Below are positions 1 to 7,181 of a stretch of 11,442 nucleotides of DNA, piece after piece. Each line of letters opens with the position of its first letter. The stretch's first letter is position 1. Made by a program: the position numbers and the translations under genes. A model generated the notes under the pieces. That model had not been told where the DNA came from, did not search any database, and saw only the letters and a program-made list of their open reading frames with translations. The DNA is from Betaproteobacteria bacterium (GTDB lineage Bacteria; Pseudomonadota; Gammaproteobacteria; Burkholderiales; SG8-41): the NCBI GenBank assembly GCA_029883965.1, contig JAOUIN010000053.1, forward strand, positions 1 through 11,442, read 5' to 3'.

Positions 1-302
1 ACCAGCGTATACCCGGCACGCTCAACACTGCCTATCAGGCGGCTGATTTCTTCGGCATGCAACAGCAGTTTCCGGGTACGGGTCGGGTCGGGATGGATAT
101 GGGTTGAAGCTGTGGGTAATGGCGTAATGTGGCAGCCAAGCAGGTACAGTTCGCCATTGCTGACGATTACATAGGCTTCTTTAATCTGGGCACGCCCGGC
201 GCGGATCGCTTTTACCTCCCATCCCTCAAGCGCAACCCCTGCCTCCAGACGCTGTTCGATAAAATAATCGTGAAATGCCTTCTTGTTCTGGACGATACTC
301 AT
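1..302 (-). CDS. smpB: SsrA-binding protein SmpB (partial, C-terminus off the left edge)
   Basis: SmpB binds tmRNA (SsrA) and delivers it to stalled ribosomes for trans-translation in the cytoplasm. Reading the minus strand from the ATG at 302-300 gives about 100 residues starting MSIVQNKKAFHDYFIEQRLE, then GVALEGWEVKAIRAGRAQIK, YVIVSNGELYLLGCHI and THIHPDPTRTRKLLLH. These are the classic SmpB N-terminal blocks, including the conserved GWEVKAIR and the DPTRTRKLLL segment before the long helix. The usual length is about 150 residues, so roughly the last third, including the basic C-terminal tail, lies outside the window. No strong Shine-Dalgarno sequence is visible upstream. The gene is divergent from ratA, an arrangement common in beta- and gammaproteobacteria. 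Identity is very secure. Confidence 0.96.
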   Translation of the reverse strand, partial: MSIVQNKKAFHDYFIEQRLEAGVALEGWEVKAIRAGRAQIKEAYVIVSNGELYLLGCHITPLPTASTHIHPDPTRTRKLLLHAEEISRLIGSVERAGYTL

Positions 303-369
303 TGCGTAATCAACCGATGTTAAACCTTATTCTAACCGGAGCGGGCGCGACGTTACGCCCGAATTTCTG
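303..369. promoter_or_regulatory. divergent smpB / ratA control region with a leader hairpin
   Basis: This 67-base gap must hold the start signals of both divergent genes. On the minus strand TAGAAT (334-329) matches five of six bases of a sigma70 -10 box for smpB, but no convincing -35 box lies 16-18 bases upstream. No good promoter is clear for ratA. A perfect 6-bp inverted repeat, CGGGCG at 342-347 and CGCCCG at 356-361 with an 8-base loop, would form a hairpin in the ratA leader, ending 8 bases before its ATG. The repeat is read directly; any role is inference. Confidence 0.45.
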
Positions 370-807
370 ATGGCCAGCGTATCGCGGTCAGCGCTGGTGC
401 ATTATCGTGCGGAGCAGATGTTCGAACTGGTCGACGCCGTCGAGCAGTATCCGGAATTTCTGCCCTGGTGCAGCTCCACCACCGTCGATTACCGGGACCA
501 GACGATTACACGTGCCACGCTGAACATACGCTACCGCGGTATCCGGCAGAGCTTTTCGACCGAAAACCGGAAGGAATTTCCGCAGCGGATGACCATACAT
601 CTTATAGAAGGGCCTTTTCGTGCCCTTGATGGCGAATGGCGTTTTTCGCCTCTGGGGGATGACGGCTGCAAGATCGGCTTTCGCCTGCAGTATGAATTTT
701 CAAGCATTCTTCTGGAAAAGATCGTGGGGCCGGTGTTCGGTTACATCGCGGGAACCATGGTGGACGCTTTTCTGAAGCGCGCGGATCAACAATACGGCAG
801 AACGTGA
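370..807 (+). CDS. ratA: RatA/Coq10-type START-domain protein
   Basis: This is a 145-residue protein of the RatA (YfjG/PasT) and Coq10 family, a single START-like (SRPBCC) domain filling the whole chain. Visible family blocks are the N-terminal SRSALVHYRAEQMFELV, then QYPEFLPWC near residues 27-34, EGPFRALDGEWRF near 79-91 and a C-terminal helix. In E. coli RatA was reported to bind the 50S subunit and block 70S assembly; relatives of Coq10 bind ubiquinone and support respiration. Which role applies here cannot be read from sequence. The ATG at 370 matches the family start, but there is no clear Shine-Dalgarno sequence and a hairpin sits just upstream. The stop codon overlaps the GTG start of rnfH, so the two are translationally coupled. 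Confidence 0.9.
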   Translation: MASVSRSALVHYRAEQMFELVDAVEQYPEFLPWCSSTTVDYRDQTITRATLNIRYRGIRQSFSTENRKEFPQRMTIHLIEGPFRALDGEWRFSPLGDDGCKIGFRLQYEFSSILLEKIVGPVFGYIAGTMVDAFLKRADQQYGRT

Positions 808-1073
808 AGGTTTCCGTCGTCTACGCATTGCCGGGTGCGCAGTTCGTACGTGAAGTGGAGCTGTCCGCTGGGGGCACCCTGGCCATGGCAGTGGAGTGTT
901 CAGGTCTGTTGCAGGAATTTCCGGAAATCGGCGGGACATCCGCGTCGTTCGGCGTTTACGGACGGGTCATGCCGCCGTATACGATTCTGCAACCGGGGGA
1001 TCGGGTCGAAATTTACCGTCAGTTACTGGTGGCGCCTGCAGAGGCCCGGCGCAAGCGGGTCCGGAAACGGTAG
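804..1073 (+). CDS. rnfH: RnfH-family ubiquitin-like-fold protein (PasI/RatB)
   Basis: This is a small protein of 89 residues in the RnfH family, which has a beta-grasp (ubiquitin-like) fold. The family pattern is visible: KVSVVYALP at the N-terminus, a central FGVYGR segment, then the signature PGDRVEIYRQLLVAPAEARRKR. The start is the GTG at 804-806, whose last bases form the TGA of ratA (805-807), a GTGA overlap. Family members are nearly always next to ratA and were named antitoxin RatB/PasI in some work, but the antitoxin role is disputed and no biochemical activity is firmly established. The tail is strongly basic (RRKRVRKR), which could fit RNA or ribosome contact. The gene ends three bases from the convergent downstream gene. 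Confidence 0.9.
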   Translation: MKVSVVYALPGAQFVREVELSAGGTLAMAVECSGLLQEFPEIGGTSASFGVYGRVMPPYTILQPGDRVEIYRQLLVAPAEARRKRVRKR

Positions 1074-1076
1074 GTG

Positions 1077-1523
1077 CTATTTACAGTTGGTCTCGACGGC
1101 CCGTTGCGCCCGCGCCATCTCGGCCGCACGCTCGTTATCATCCAGAAATACCCTCTCCCCGGTCTTGGGGTCGTTTTTAGCGATCCGTCCGCCAGACTGC
1201 AGTCCACTGAGAAAGGACTTCGCGCTTTCACAATTCTGCTTGCGGTCGATATCATCCTGCGCCTTGGTTTCCGCCTTTTTCGCGTTTTCCTGTTGCTCCA
1301 TCTGGCGTTTTTGAAAATCCGCGTTGCGGTCGGCCAGCGATTTCTGCGCAGCTGCGGGCGCGGTGCTAGGACTGTTTCTGATGCCGGTAGACTCAGCCTT
1401 GGTGCCGGGCGGACAGGATGCGGCGAATTCAACGCGTCCGTTGGCCCCCACGCATTTCATGATCTGGGCATGTGCGGCCACGGGAAGAAATGCCATGGTC
1501 AGAAAAATGAGCAGCTTTTTCAT
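1077..1523 (-). CDS. secreted DUF4124-domain protein
   Basis: The product is a predicted periplasmic protein of 148 residues. It begins with a clear Sec signal peptide (MKKLLIFL, hydrophobic core, AHA before residue 20), so cleavage after about residue 19 is likely. Next comes a short DUF4124-like module, residues 20-42, with Cys24 and Cys37 that could form a disulfide. A Lys/Glu/Gln-rich, probably helical stretch follows at 62-97, with two more cysteines at 98 and 147. The reading frame could be extended upstream to 1571, but the ATG at 1523 places the signal peptide at the N-terminus and is preferred. DUF4124 proteins are common in beta- and gammaproteobacterial envelopes and have no established function. 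The gene is convergent with rnfH, with only three bases between stop codons. Confidence 0.82.
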   Translation of the reverse strand: MKKLLIFLTMAFLPVAAHAQIMKCVGANGRVEFAASCPPGTKAESTGIRNSPSTAPAAAQKSLADRNADFQKRQMEQQENAKKAETKAQDDIDRKQNCESAKSFLSGLQSGGRIAKNDPKTGERVFLDDNERAAEMARAQRAVETNCK

Positions 1524-1598
1524 AATCGGCGCCTGATCTGTAGTGATGAAACGGGTGGTACACGGCAGCACGCGGTTTCCGCAGCTGCAACCTGATCA

Positions 1599-1627
1599 AA
1601 AATAGCCAGTTTGCCGGCTGCCGTCAA
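1599..1627 (-). promoter_or_regulatory. putative sigma70 promoter of the DUF4124 gene
   Basis: On the minus strand TTGACG (1627-1622) is followed after exactly 17 bases by TATTTT (1604-1599). That matches five of six -35 bases and four of six -10 bases. Transcription would begin near 1592, leaving a leader of about 70 bases before the ATG at 1523. It lies back to back with the guaB promoter. Confidence 0.6.
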
Positions 1628-1647
1628 TGAAATAACGCCTTGATCAG

Positions 1648-1676
1648 TTTACCGTTTACGGCCCAGCGCCTATAAT
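1648..1676 (+). promoter_or_regulatory. sigma70-type promoter of guaB(A)
   Basis: A perfect TATAAT at 1671-1676 is preceded at the optimal 17-base spacing by TTTACC (1648-1653), a four-of-six match to the -35 consensus. Transcription would start near 1683, giving a leader of fewer than 20 bases before the guaB ATG at 1701. That leaves no room for a riboswitch. AAAGGA (1688-1693) is the ribosome binding site, 7 bases before the start. Confidence 0.75.
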
Positions 1677-1700
1677 TCGCGCTTTGCAAAGGACGCCCTC

Positions 1701-3167
1701 ATGCGCGTGGTGCAGAAAGCCCTGACTTTCGACGATGTGCTTCTGGTTCCGGCACATTCCGCGATCCTGCCGCGGGAAGTCAGCCTCAAGACCAAGCTTA
1801 CCCGCAGTATTTCCCTGAACATCCCGTTGTTGTCGGCCGCGATGGACACCGTGACCGAATCCCGCCTGGCGATTGCCATTGCTCAGGAGGGTGGCATAGG
1901 CATCGTGCACAAGAACATGACGCCCAAAGCGCAGGCCGTGGAGGTGACCAAGGTCAAGCGTTTTGAGAGCGGAATCGTCAAGGATCCGATCACGATCAGC
2001 AAGGACATGACGGTCCGCGATGTACTGGCATTGACGCAGCAATACCGGATATCCGGACTGCCGGTGGTCGAGGCTGACGGCAAGGTTGTCGGCATTGTGA
2101 CCAACCGTGATCTGCGTTTCGAGAGCAAGCTCAATCAGCCGGTCAAGAACATCATGACGCCGCGCGAGCGCCTGATCACTGTGCGTGAAGGCGGAACCCG
2201 CGAGGAGGCGAGGGCGCTGATGCACAAGCATCGCCTGGAGCGCGTGCTCGTGGTTAACAAGAATTTCGAATTGCGCGGCCTGGTGACGGTAAAGGACATA
2301 CTCAAGTCCTCGGAGCATCCGAATGCCTGCAAGGACAGGCTGGGGCGTCTGCGCGTGGGTGCCGCAGTCGGCGTTGGCGAAGGCACCGAGGAGCGGGTGG
2401 AAGCGCTGGTTGAAGCGGGTGTTGACGTTGTAATCGTCGACACGGCGCACGGCCATTCCGAAGGTGTGCTCAAACGCGTGCGCTGGCTGAAACGTACCTA
2501 TCCGAAACTTCAGGTCATCGGCGGCAACATCGCGACGGCTGCAGCAGCCAAGGCGCTGGTTGACTGCGGCGCTGACGGCGTCAAGGTCGGCATAGGTCCC
2601 GGCTCAATCTGCACGACGCGCATTGTGGCCGGCGTCGGCGTGCCGCAGATTTCCGCGGTGGCCAATGTCGCGAAAGCATTGCAGAAAACCGACGTGCCGC
2701 TGATTGCCGATGGCGGAATCCGCTATTCGGGAGACATCGCCAAAGCCATTGCTGCCGGTGCGCACACGGTTATGGTCGGCAGCCTCTTTGGCGGCACCGA
2801 AGAATCACCGGGCGAGACCGAACTCTTTCAGGGGCGTTCCTACAAGTCATACCGCGGCATGGGTTCACTGGGTGCGATGCAGCAGGGGTCGGCCGATCGG
2901 TATTTCCAGGAACTCGATGAACTGGATACCGAGAAACTGGTGCCCGAAGGTGTAGAGGGGCGCGTCCCGTACAAAGGCGGAGTGGCGCCGCTGATTCATC
3001 AGCTGATGGGCGGGCTGCGCGCAAGCATGGGGTACCTCGGGTGCAGCAGTATCGATGCAGTGCGCCGCGATGCCGAGTTTGTCGAAATCACGATGGCAGG
3101 TGTCCGCGAGTCCCATGTCCACGACGTGCATATCGTCAAGGAAGCGCCCAATTACCGTTCCGAATAA
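1701..3167 (+). CDS. guaB: inosine-5'-monophosphate dehydrogenase
   Basis: GuaB oxidises IMP to XMP with NAD+, the rate-limiting step of GMP synthesis, in the cytoplasm. The chain of 488 residues is full length (E. coli has 488). The (beta/alpha)8 barrel starts with LTFDDVLLVPA near residues 8-18. It is interrupted by a pair of CBS domains at about 93-205, seen in the repeated pattern ISGLPVVEADGKVVGIVTNRDLR and RVLVVNKNFELRGLVTVKD. The active-site loop GPGSICTTR carries the catalytic Cys304. The phosphate-binding DGGIRYSGD and the mobile flap with YRGMGSLGAM and EGVEGRVPYKG follow. The CBS pair commonly binds purine nucleotides and gives feedback control. A good SD and a strong promoter precede the gene, and guaA follows 57 bases later, so they probably form one operon. 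Confidence 0.98.
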   Translation: MRVVQKALTFDDVLLVPAHSAILPREVSLKTKLTRSISLNIPLLSAAMDTVTESRLAIAIAQEGGIGIVHKNMTPKAQAVEVTKVKRFESGIVKDPITISKDMTVRDVLALTQQYRISGLPVVEADGKVVGIVTNRDLRFESKLNQPVKNIMTPRERLITVREGGTREEARALMHKHRLERVLVVNKNFELRGLVTVKDILKSSEHPNACKDRLGRLRVGAAVGVGEGTEERVEALVEAGVDVVIVDTAHGHSEGVLKRVRWLKRTYPKLQVIGGNIATAAAAKALVDCGADGVKVGIGPGSICTTRIVAGVGVPQISAVANVAKALQKTDVPLIADGGIRYSGDIAKAIAAGAHTVMVGSLFGGTEESPGETELFQGRSYKSYRGMGSLGAMQQGSADRYFQELDELDTEKLVPEGVEGRVPYKGGVAPLIHQLMGGLRASMGYLGCSSIDAVRRDAEFVEITMAGVRESHVHDVHIVKEAPNYRSE

Positions 3168-3175
3168 CCTGTTCG

Positions 3176-3194
3176 CCGGTGCATCGGGCACCGG
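3176..3194 (+). other. intercistronic hairpin between guaB and guaA
   Basis: CCGGTGC (3176-3182) and GCACCGG (3188-3194) form a perfect 7-bp, GC-rich stem with a 5-base loop. No T-run follows (taaccgcaaacc), so it does not look like an intrinsic terminator. It may be an mRNA stabiliser or pause site that sets the guaB to guaA ratio; that part is inference. Confidence 0.6.
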
Positions 3195-3224
3195 TAACCG
3201 CAAACCAGCCCTACCGGTCCGCAC

Positions 3225-4790
3225 GTGCACCACGAAAAAATCCTGATCCTTGATTTCGGTTCGCAGTACACGCAGTTGATCGCGCGCCGCGTGCGCGAAC
3301 TCCATGTCTATTGCGAACTGCATCCGCATGATGTCAGCGAAGCGTTCATCCGTGAGTTCAAGCCCGGTGGCGTAATCCTGTCCGGCGGGCCATCCTCCGC
3401 ATGGGAGCACAGCACGCCGCGGGCCCCCGCGGTCATTTTTGATCTGGGCGTGCCGGTGCTCGGCATCTGTTACGGCATGCAGACCATGGCGGGACAGCTC
3501 GGCGGCAAGGTAGAAAGCGGGCGAATTCGCGAATTTGGTTATGCCGAGGTGCGCGCACGCGGTCATACGGCTTTGCTGAGAGACATCCAGGATCGCGTCA
3601 CGCCGGACGGCCATGGCATGCTCGATGTGTGGATGAGCCACGGCGACAAGGTGATCGAATTGCCGCCGGGCTTCAAGCTGATGGCGAGTAATGCCACCTG
3701 TCCCATTGCCGGCATGGCTGACGAGACGCGCAGATTCTACGGGGTGCAGTTTCATCCCGAAGTCACCCATACCCTGCAGGGCAAAACCCTGATCGAGCGC
3801 TTCGTGCTTGGAATCTGCGGGCTCGCCGGCGACTGGAGCATGCCCAGCTACGTCGACGAAGCCATCGCCCGCATTCAGGGCGACGTCGGCGCCGAAGAAG
3901 TTGTGCTCGGTCTGTCGGGCGGAGTCGATTCTTCGGTTGCGGCGGCGCTGATTCATCGTGCCATCGGTAATCAGCTGACCTGCGTATTTGTCGACAACGG
4001 ACTGCTGCGGCTGAACGAAGCTGAACAGGTCATGGCGACATTTGCGAACAATCTCGGGGTCAAGGTCATTCATGTCGATGCGCGCGCGCAGTTCATCGGA
4101 CATCTTGCCGGGGTCACGGATCCGGAACAGAAGCGCAAGATCATCGGTCGCGAATTCATCGAAGTATTCCAGGCTGAATCGGCAAAGCTGCCAAAAGTGA
4201 AATGGCTGGCGCAGGGCACGATCTATCCGGATGTCATCGAGTCGGCGGGTGCGAAGACCAAGAAGGCGCATACCATCAAGTCACACCACAACGTCGGCGG
4301 TCTGCCGGATACGCTGCATCTGAAGCTGCTGGAGCCCTTGCGCGAACTGTTCAAGGACGAGGTGCGTGAACTGGGTCTTGCGCTGGGGTTGCCGCGCGAA
4401 ATGGTGTTCCGACATCCGTTTCCAGGGCCAGGTCTCGGTGTGCGGATACTGGGCGAGGTCAAGGCCGGTTATGCGGACATGCTGCGCGAAGCGGATGCGA
4501 TATTCATCGAGGAACTGCGCGCTTCAGGCTGGTATGACAAGACCGCACAGGCATTCGCGGTGTTTTTGCCGGTTAAGTCGGTGGGCGTCATGGGCGACGG
4601 CCGCACCTATGAATATGTGGTTGCGCTGCGCGCGGTGCAGACGACGGATTTCATGACTGCGCACTGGGCGGAACTGCCGTACAGTCTGCTGGCGAAGGTT
4701 TCGAACCGCATCATCAACGAAGTGCGGGGCATAAACCGCGTGGTTTACGATATCTCTGGCAAGCCGCCGGCGACGATCGAGTGGGAGTAA
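3225..4790 (+). CDS. guaA: GMP synthase (glutamine-hydrolysing)
   Basis: GuaA converts XMP, ATP and glutamine to GMP in the cytoplasm. The product has 521 residues, close to the usual 520-525. The N-terminal class I glutamine amidotransferase domain (about 5-200) has the nucleophile Cys82 in GICYGMQ, and His177 and Glu179 in the FHPEV motif complete the triad. The ATP pyrophosphatase domain follows with the P-loop SGGVDSS at 231-237. The C-terminal dimerisation domain holds FRHPFPGPGLGVR and ends in the family-typical KPPATIEWE. The GTG start at 3225 puts KILILDFGSQYTQL at the expected distance from the N-terminus, as in other betaproteobacterial GuaA; the ribosome binding site is poor. It probably shares the guaB transcript, although a hairpin lies between them. 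Confidence 0.98.
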   Translation: MHHEKILILDFGSQYTQLIARRVRELHVYCELHPHDVSEAFIREFKPGGVILSGGPSSAWEHSTPRAPAVIFDLGVPVLGICYGMQTMAGQLGGKVESGRIREFGYAEVRARGHTALLRDIQDRVTPDGHGMLDVWMSHGDKVIELPPGFKLMASNATCPIAGMADETRRFYGVQFHPEVTHTLQGKTLIERFVLGICGLAGDWSMPSYVDEAIARIQGDVGAEEVVLGLSGGVDSSVAAALIHRAIGNQLTCVFVDNGLLRLNEAEQVMATFANNLGVKVIHVDARAQFIGHLAGVTDPEQKRKIIGREFIEVFQAESAKLPKVKWLAQGTIYPDVIESAGAKTKKAHTIKSHHNVGGLPDTLHLKLLEPLRELFKDEVRELGLALGLPREMVFRHPFPGPGLGVRILGEVKAGYADMLREADAIFIEELRASGWYDKTAQAFAVFLPVKSVGVMGDGRTYEYVVALRAVQTTDFMTAHWAELPYSLLAKVSNRIINEVRGINRVVYDISGKPPATIEWE

Positions 4791-4838
4791 GTACCGCGGG
4801 AAGGCGCATTTCCGGGCGTCTCGAATTCTTCCGTGCGT

Positions 4839-4877
4839 GATCCAGTGCCGGCTTTTGCTGGGTTGCAGCCTTGGATC
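4839..4877 (+). repeat. intergenic palindromic element downstream of guaA
   Basis: Two nested inverted repeats form one long hairpin. GATCCA (4839-4844) pairs with TGGATC (4872-4877), and inside it CCGGC (4848-4852) pairs with GCTGG (4857-4861) around a TTTT loop, with one G-T pair. This design, a palindrome whose translation gives VPAFAG-like peptides, resembles the small interspersed intergenic repeats common in beta- and gammaproteobacteria. Only one copy is in the window, so its repeat nature is inferred. Confidence 0.45.
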
Positions 4878-4884
4878 CGGGGCG

Positions 4885-4909
4885 GCTTGGTGGTAAAAAT
4901 CAACCAAGC
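4885..4909 (+). other. second inverted repeat in the guaA-asmA gap
   Basis: GCTTGGT (4885-4891) and ACCAAGC (4903-4909) are perfect 7-base complements with an 11-base A-rich spacer (ggtaaaaatca). No T-run follows, so it is not an obvious terminator. It could be an operator or an RNA hairpin. The rest of the 226-base gap (4791-5016) holds a TTGACA hexamer at 4921-4926 that lacks a well-spaced -10 box. The best candidate is GATGAT at 4946-4951, with a 19-base spacer, so an asmA promoter there is only possible. Confidence 0.4.
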
Positions 4910-5016
4910 GAGGCTCGTGTTTGACAGCATGCGGGCGGCTCTCGCGATGATTATCGTATTTTGGCGAACAGCGGGCCTGACGCTGTGCAGGACACTTCCG
5001 ACCGGAATTAGCGAGC

Positions 5017-7071
5017 ATGGGTGCTAAACCATCATCAAAGGGAAAAGCCCGTCAACCACGCCGGTGGTGGTTGCGCGTGCTGGCCGGTGCGGCGATCATC
5101 GTCGTTGTGCTTTTCGCAGTCGCGCTTGGGATAATCGCGACTGTTGACTGGAGCAAATACGCGGCAACCGTTCAGGCGGCGGTAAAGGATGCGACGGGTC
5201 GTGAGCTTGTCCTGGGCGGTTCGGTGAAGACGGGGATTTTTCCACCGAGGCTGCTTATCGAGGACGTGGCGTTCGGCAACGCGCGGTGGGGCTCGCGCCG
5301 CGAGATGGTCAAGGCAAAGCGCGTCGAGGTCCGTACGGCATTGCTGCCGTTGCTTGCCGGCAGCATTCGCCTCAAGGTCGATCTGGTCGAGGCCGACCTG
5401 CTGCTTGAGACTGACGCGAAGGGCGTCGGCAACTGGGAATTCGGTGAGGTCGCGGCGAAGCCTGCGTCGGGTGGCAAAGGCGCGTTGCCCGATGTCGACC
5501 TGGAGTGGCTGCGATTGACGCAGGCGACGTTTCAGTATCGCGACGGCCGGACGAAGAAGGTGCGTCGTATAGCGGTGGACGAGGGGCTTGTGCGCGAGAA
5601 GGGGTTTTCCGGACGCGAGATTACGCTCAAGCTGTCTGTTGACGGTGTGCCCGTGACGCTGGCGGCTACGACCGATGCACCGGTTTTACCGGCACTCGTC
5701 AGGGGTTTGCCGCTTGGGCTCACGCTCGAGGCCCGCACGACCGGTGCGTCAATGCGTGCCGAGGGACGCATGACGCTGTCCGGTGGCGCGGCGTCCGGGA
5801 AAATGAAACTGTCAGCGGAAATCGATGACACGCAGCGGCTGGCGCGTGTCGCGGGAATCGGTTTGCCGAAATTGCCGCCGCTGAAGCTTGCAGGCGAGTT
5901 CGATGGCAGGAAAAACATTTATGCATTACGCAAGTTTCAGTGGTCGGCCGGAAAGAGTTCGGCGTCCGGCGAACTTGCCGCAGATATGTCCGGCGCGCGG
6001 CCGAAGATTAGCGGAATGCTGGCATCGCCGTTCCTGGATCTGACCGAGATACTGCCGGGGACCGGAACCGGCAAGGTCGCCGCCGGCAACACGGGGCGCG
6101 TGTTTCCGCAGGAGCCGCTGCCGCTCGATGCGCTGAATGCAGTCGATGCCACTGTACAGCTGAAGGTGGCGCGTTTTATTGTTACGCGGCAGTTTGTGGC
6201 AGAGCAGGTGAGCGGCGAGATCGCGCTTGCGGGCGGTCGGCTCCGCATAGATTCATTGACTGCAAAGGCCGGTGGCGGTGACGTCAGAGCCGCCGGCCAG
6301 TTGGATGCGTCGCGCGGAAAATCAGCGCAATTCAACCTGTCGCTCACCGGTGCCGGCATCGAACTGGGCCGGATTGCCGCTGCGCTTGGTCATCCCGATG
6401 AGGTGAGCGGCGGTCTTACCGAAGTCAAAGCGGACCTCCGCGGCACCGGGGCGTCGGTTGCCGCGCTCGCCGGTTCGTTGAGCGGGCACGCACGCGTCGT
6501 TACCCGCTCGGCGCGCGTAAAACGCGGACTCGTCGAACAAATGGGTGCAGATGTCATGGTGCAAATCCTGAATGCAGTGAACCCGGCGCGCAAAACAGAA
6601 CCGTATACGGATGTGCAGTGCCTGGTCGTGAATGTGCCGATCCAAGGCGGCGTGGTTACCATTGATCGCACCGTCGCGCTTGAGACTCCGCAGGTTGGCA
6701 TGTCGGCGGCCGGCACGATCCATCTCGGCCATGAAACGCTCGACCTCAGCGTTCGTCCCAATGCGAAGGAGGGCATCGGCATCGGGGTGGGTGGCCTGGC
6801 GAGCCTGGTAAAAATCCGGGGCACGCTGGCGAAACCGACCGTTGGAATCGACGCAGCGGGCGCAGCGGGCGCTGCGGCCCAGGTTGGCATCGGCATGATG
6901 ACCGGCGGGCTTTCGATACTGGCAAAAGGACTCTACGACAAATCGACAACCGACGCGCCTTGCGAGACCGCGCTGCGCGGCCCGCGCAGCGCGGCCGCAG
7001 CGCCTGCACAGGCGGCGAAGAAGGAAGACAAGGCTTCTTCCGGAGGTTTTTTTGACCGGTTGTTCAGGTAA
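5017..7071 (+). CDS. AsmA-family inner-membrane-anchored protein
   Basis: The product has 684 residues. After a short basic N-terminus (KGKARQPRRWW) there is one membrane helix at about residues 18-42. The AsmA N-terminal pattern follows (DWSKYAATVQAAVKDATGRE), then LGGSVKTGIFPPRLLIEDVAFGN and a long beta-rich repetitive body. The C-terminal AsmA_2-like part includes LVEQMGADVMVQILNAVNP, LVVNVPIQGGVVTIDRTVAL and GIGVGGLASLVKIRGTLAKP. The tail is Ala/Lys-rich and ends FFDRLFR. The topology is a single anchor with a large periplasmic domain. AsmA relatives (AsmA, TamB, YhdP) belong to the bridge-like lipid transfer group linked to phospholipid transport and outer membrane homeostasis; the exact role of this paralogue is not known. 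The ATG at 5017 lacks a strong SD. Base composition matches the neighbours. Confidence 0.9.
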   Translation: MGAKPSSKGKARQPRRWWLRVLAGAAIIVVVLFAVALGIIATVDWSKYAATVQAAVKDATGRELVLGGSVKTGIFPPRLLIEDVAFGNARWGSRREMVKAKRVEVRTALLPLLAGSIRLKVDLVEADLLLETDAKGVGNWEFGEVAAKPASGGKGALPDVDLEWLRLTQATFQYRDGRTKKVRRIAVDEGLVREKGFSGREITLKLSVDGVPVTLAATTDAPVLPALVRGLPLGLTLEARTTGASMRAEGRMTLSGGAASGKMKLSAEIDDTQRLARVAGIGLPKLPPLKLAGEFDGRKNIYALRKFQWSAGKSSASGELAADMSGARPKISGMLASPFLDLTEILPGTGTGKVAAGNTGRVFPQEPLPLDALNAVDATVQLKVARFIVTRQFVAEQVSGEIALAGGRLRIDSLTAKAGGGDVRAAGQLDASRGKSAQFNLSLTGAGIELGRIAAALGHPDEVSGGLTEVKADLRGTGASVAALAGSLSGHARVVTRSARVKRGLVEQMGADVMVQILNAVNPARKTEPYTDVQCLVVNVPIQGGVVTIDRTVALETPQVGMSAAGTIHLGHETLDLSVRPNAKEGIGIGVGGLASLVKIRGTLAKPTVGIDAAGAAGAAAQVGIGMMTGGLSILAKGLYDKSTTDAPCETALRGPRSAAAAPAQAAKKEDKASSGGFFDRLFR

Positions 7072-7167
7072 GCCGGTCTACGGAAAAACCGCATCGGAGG
7101 GCAACGGTTTGCAGGCGTCGTTGATGATCGGGGGCGAGTAGCGTAGGCTGCCGTGGCCGTAGCGACA
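7072..7167 (+). other. short gap upstream of the yffB-like gene
   Basis: No gene is seen. AAACCG (7086-7091) and CGGTTT (7105-7110) make a 6-bp inverted repeat with a 13-base loop and no T-run. No convincing promoter hexamers were found, so the downstream genes may be read from asmA or from a weak promoter I cannot place. Confidence 0.3.
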
Positions 7168-7181
7168 GAGGGAATTGTTTT

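Noticed and set aside
129..323. Plus-strand open frame at the left edge
   Set aside because: It is antisense to smpB, whose conserved protein sequence reads clearly on the minus strand.
1524..1571. Extended start of the DUF4124 protein
   Set aside because: It would bury the signal peptide behind 16 unrelated residues; the ATG at 1523 is consistent with secretion.
1683..1700. A purine riboswitch or long regulated leader for guaBA
   Set aside because: The promoter leaves under 20 bases before the ATG, too short for any known riboswitch.
1656..2456. Minus-strand open frame of 266 codons under guaB
   Set aside because: Antisense shadow of the conserved guaB N-terminal half, with no recognisable motif.
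2865..4271. Long minus-strand open frame (468 codons) under guaB and guaA
   Set aside because: It spans two well-identified genes on the other strand and resembles no family I know; long antisense frames are common in GC-rich coding DNA.
4745..4930. Minus-strand frame of 61 codons over the guaA end and gap
   Set aside because: Its C-terminal part is the antisense of the GuaA tail, a frequent spurious call; the rest crosses the palindromic element.
7054..7078. Inverted repeat GACCGG / CCGGTC over the asmA stop as a terminator
   Set aside because: The stem is only 6 bp with a 13-base loop; the T-run lies before the stem on the plus strand and no T-run follows on either strand.
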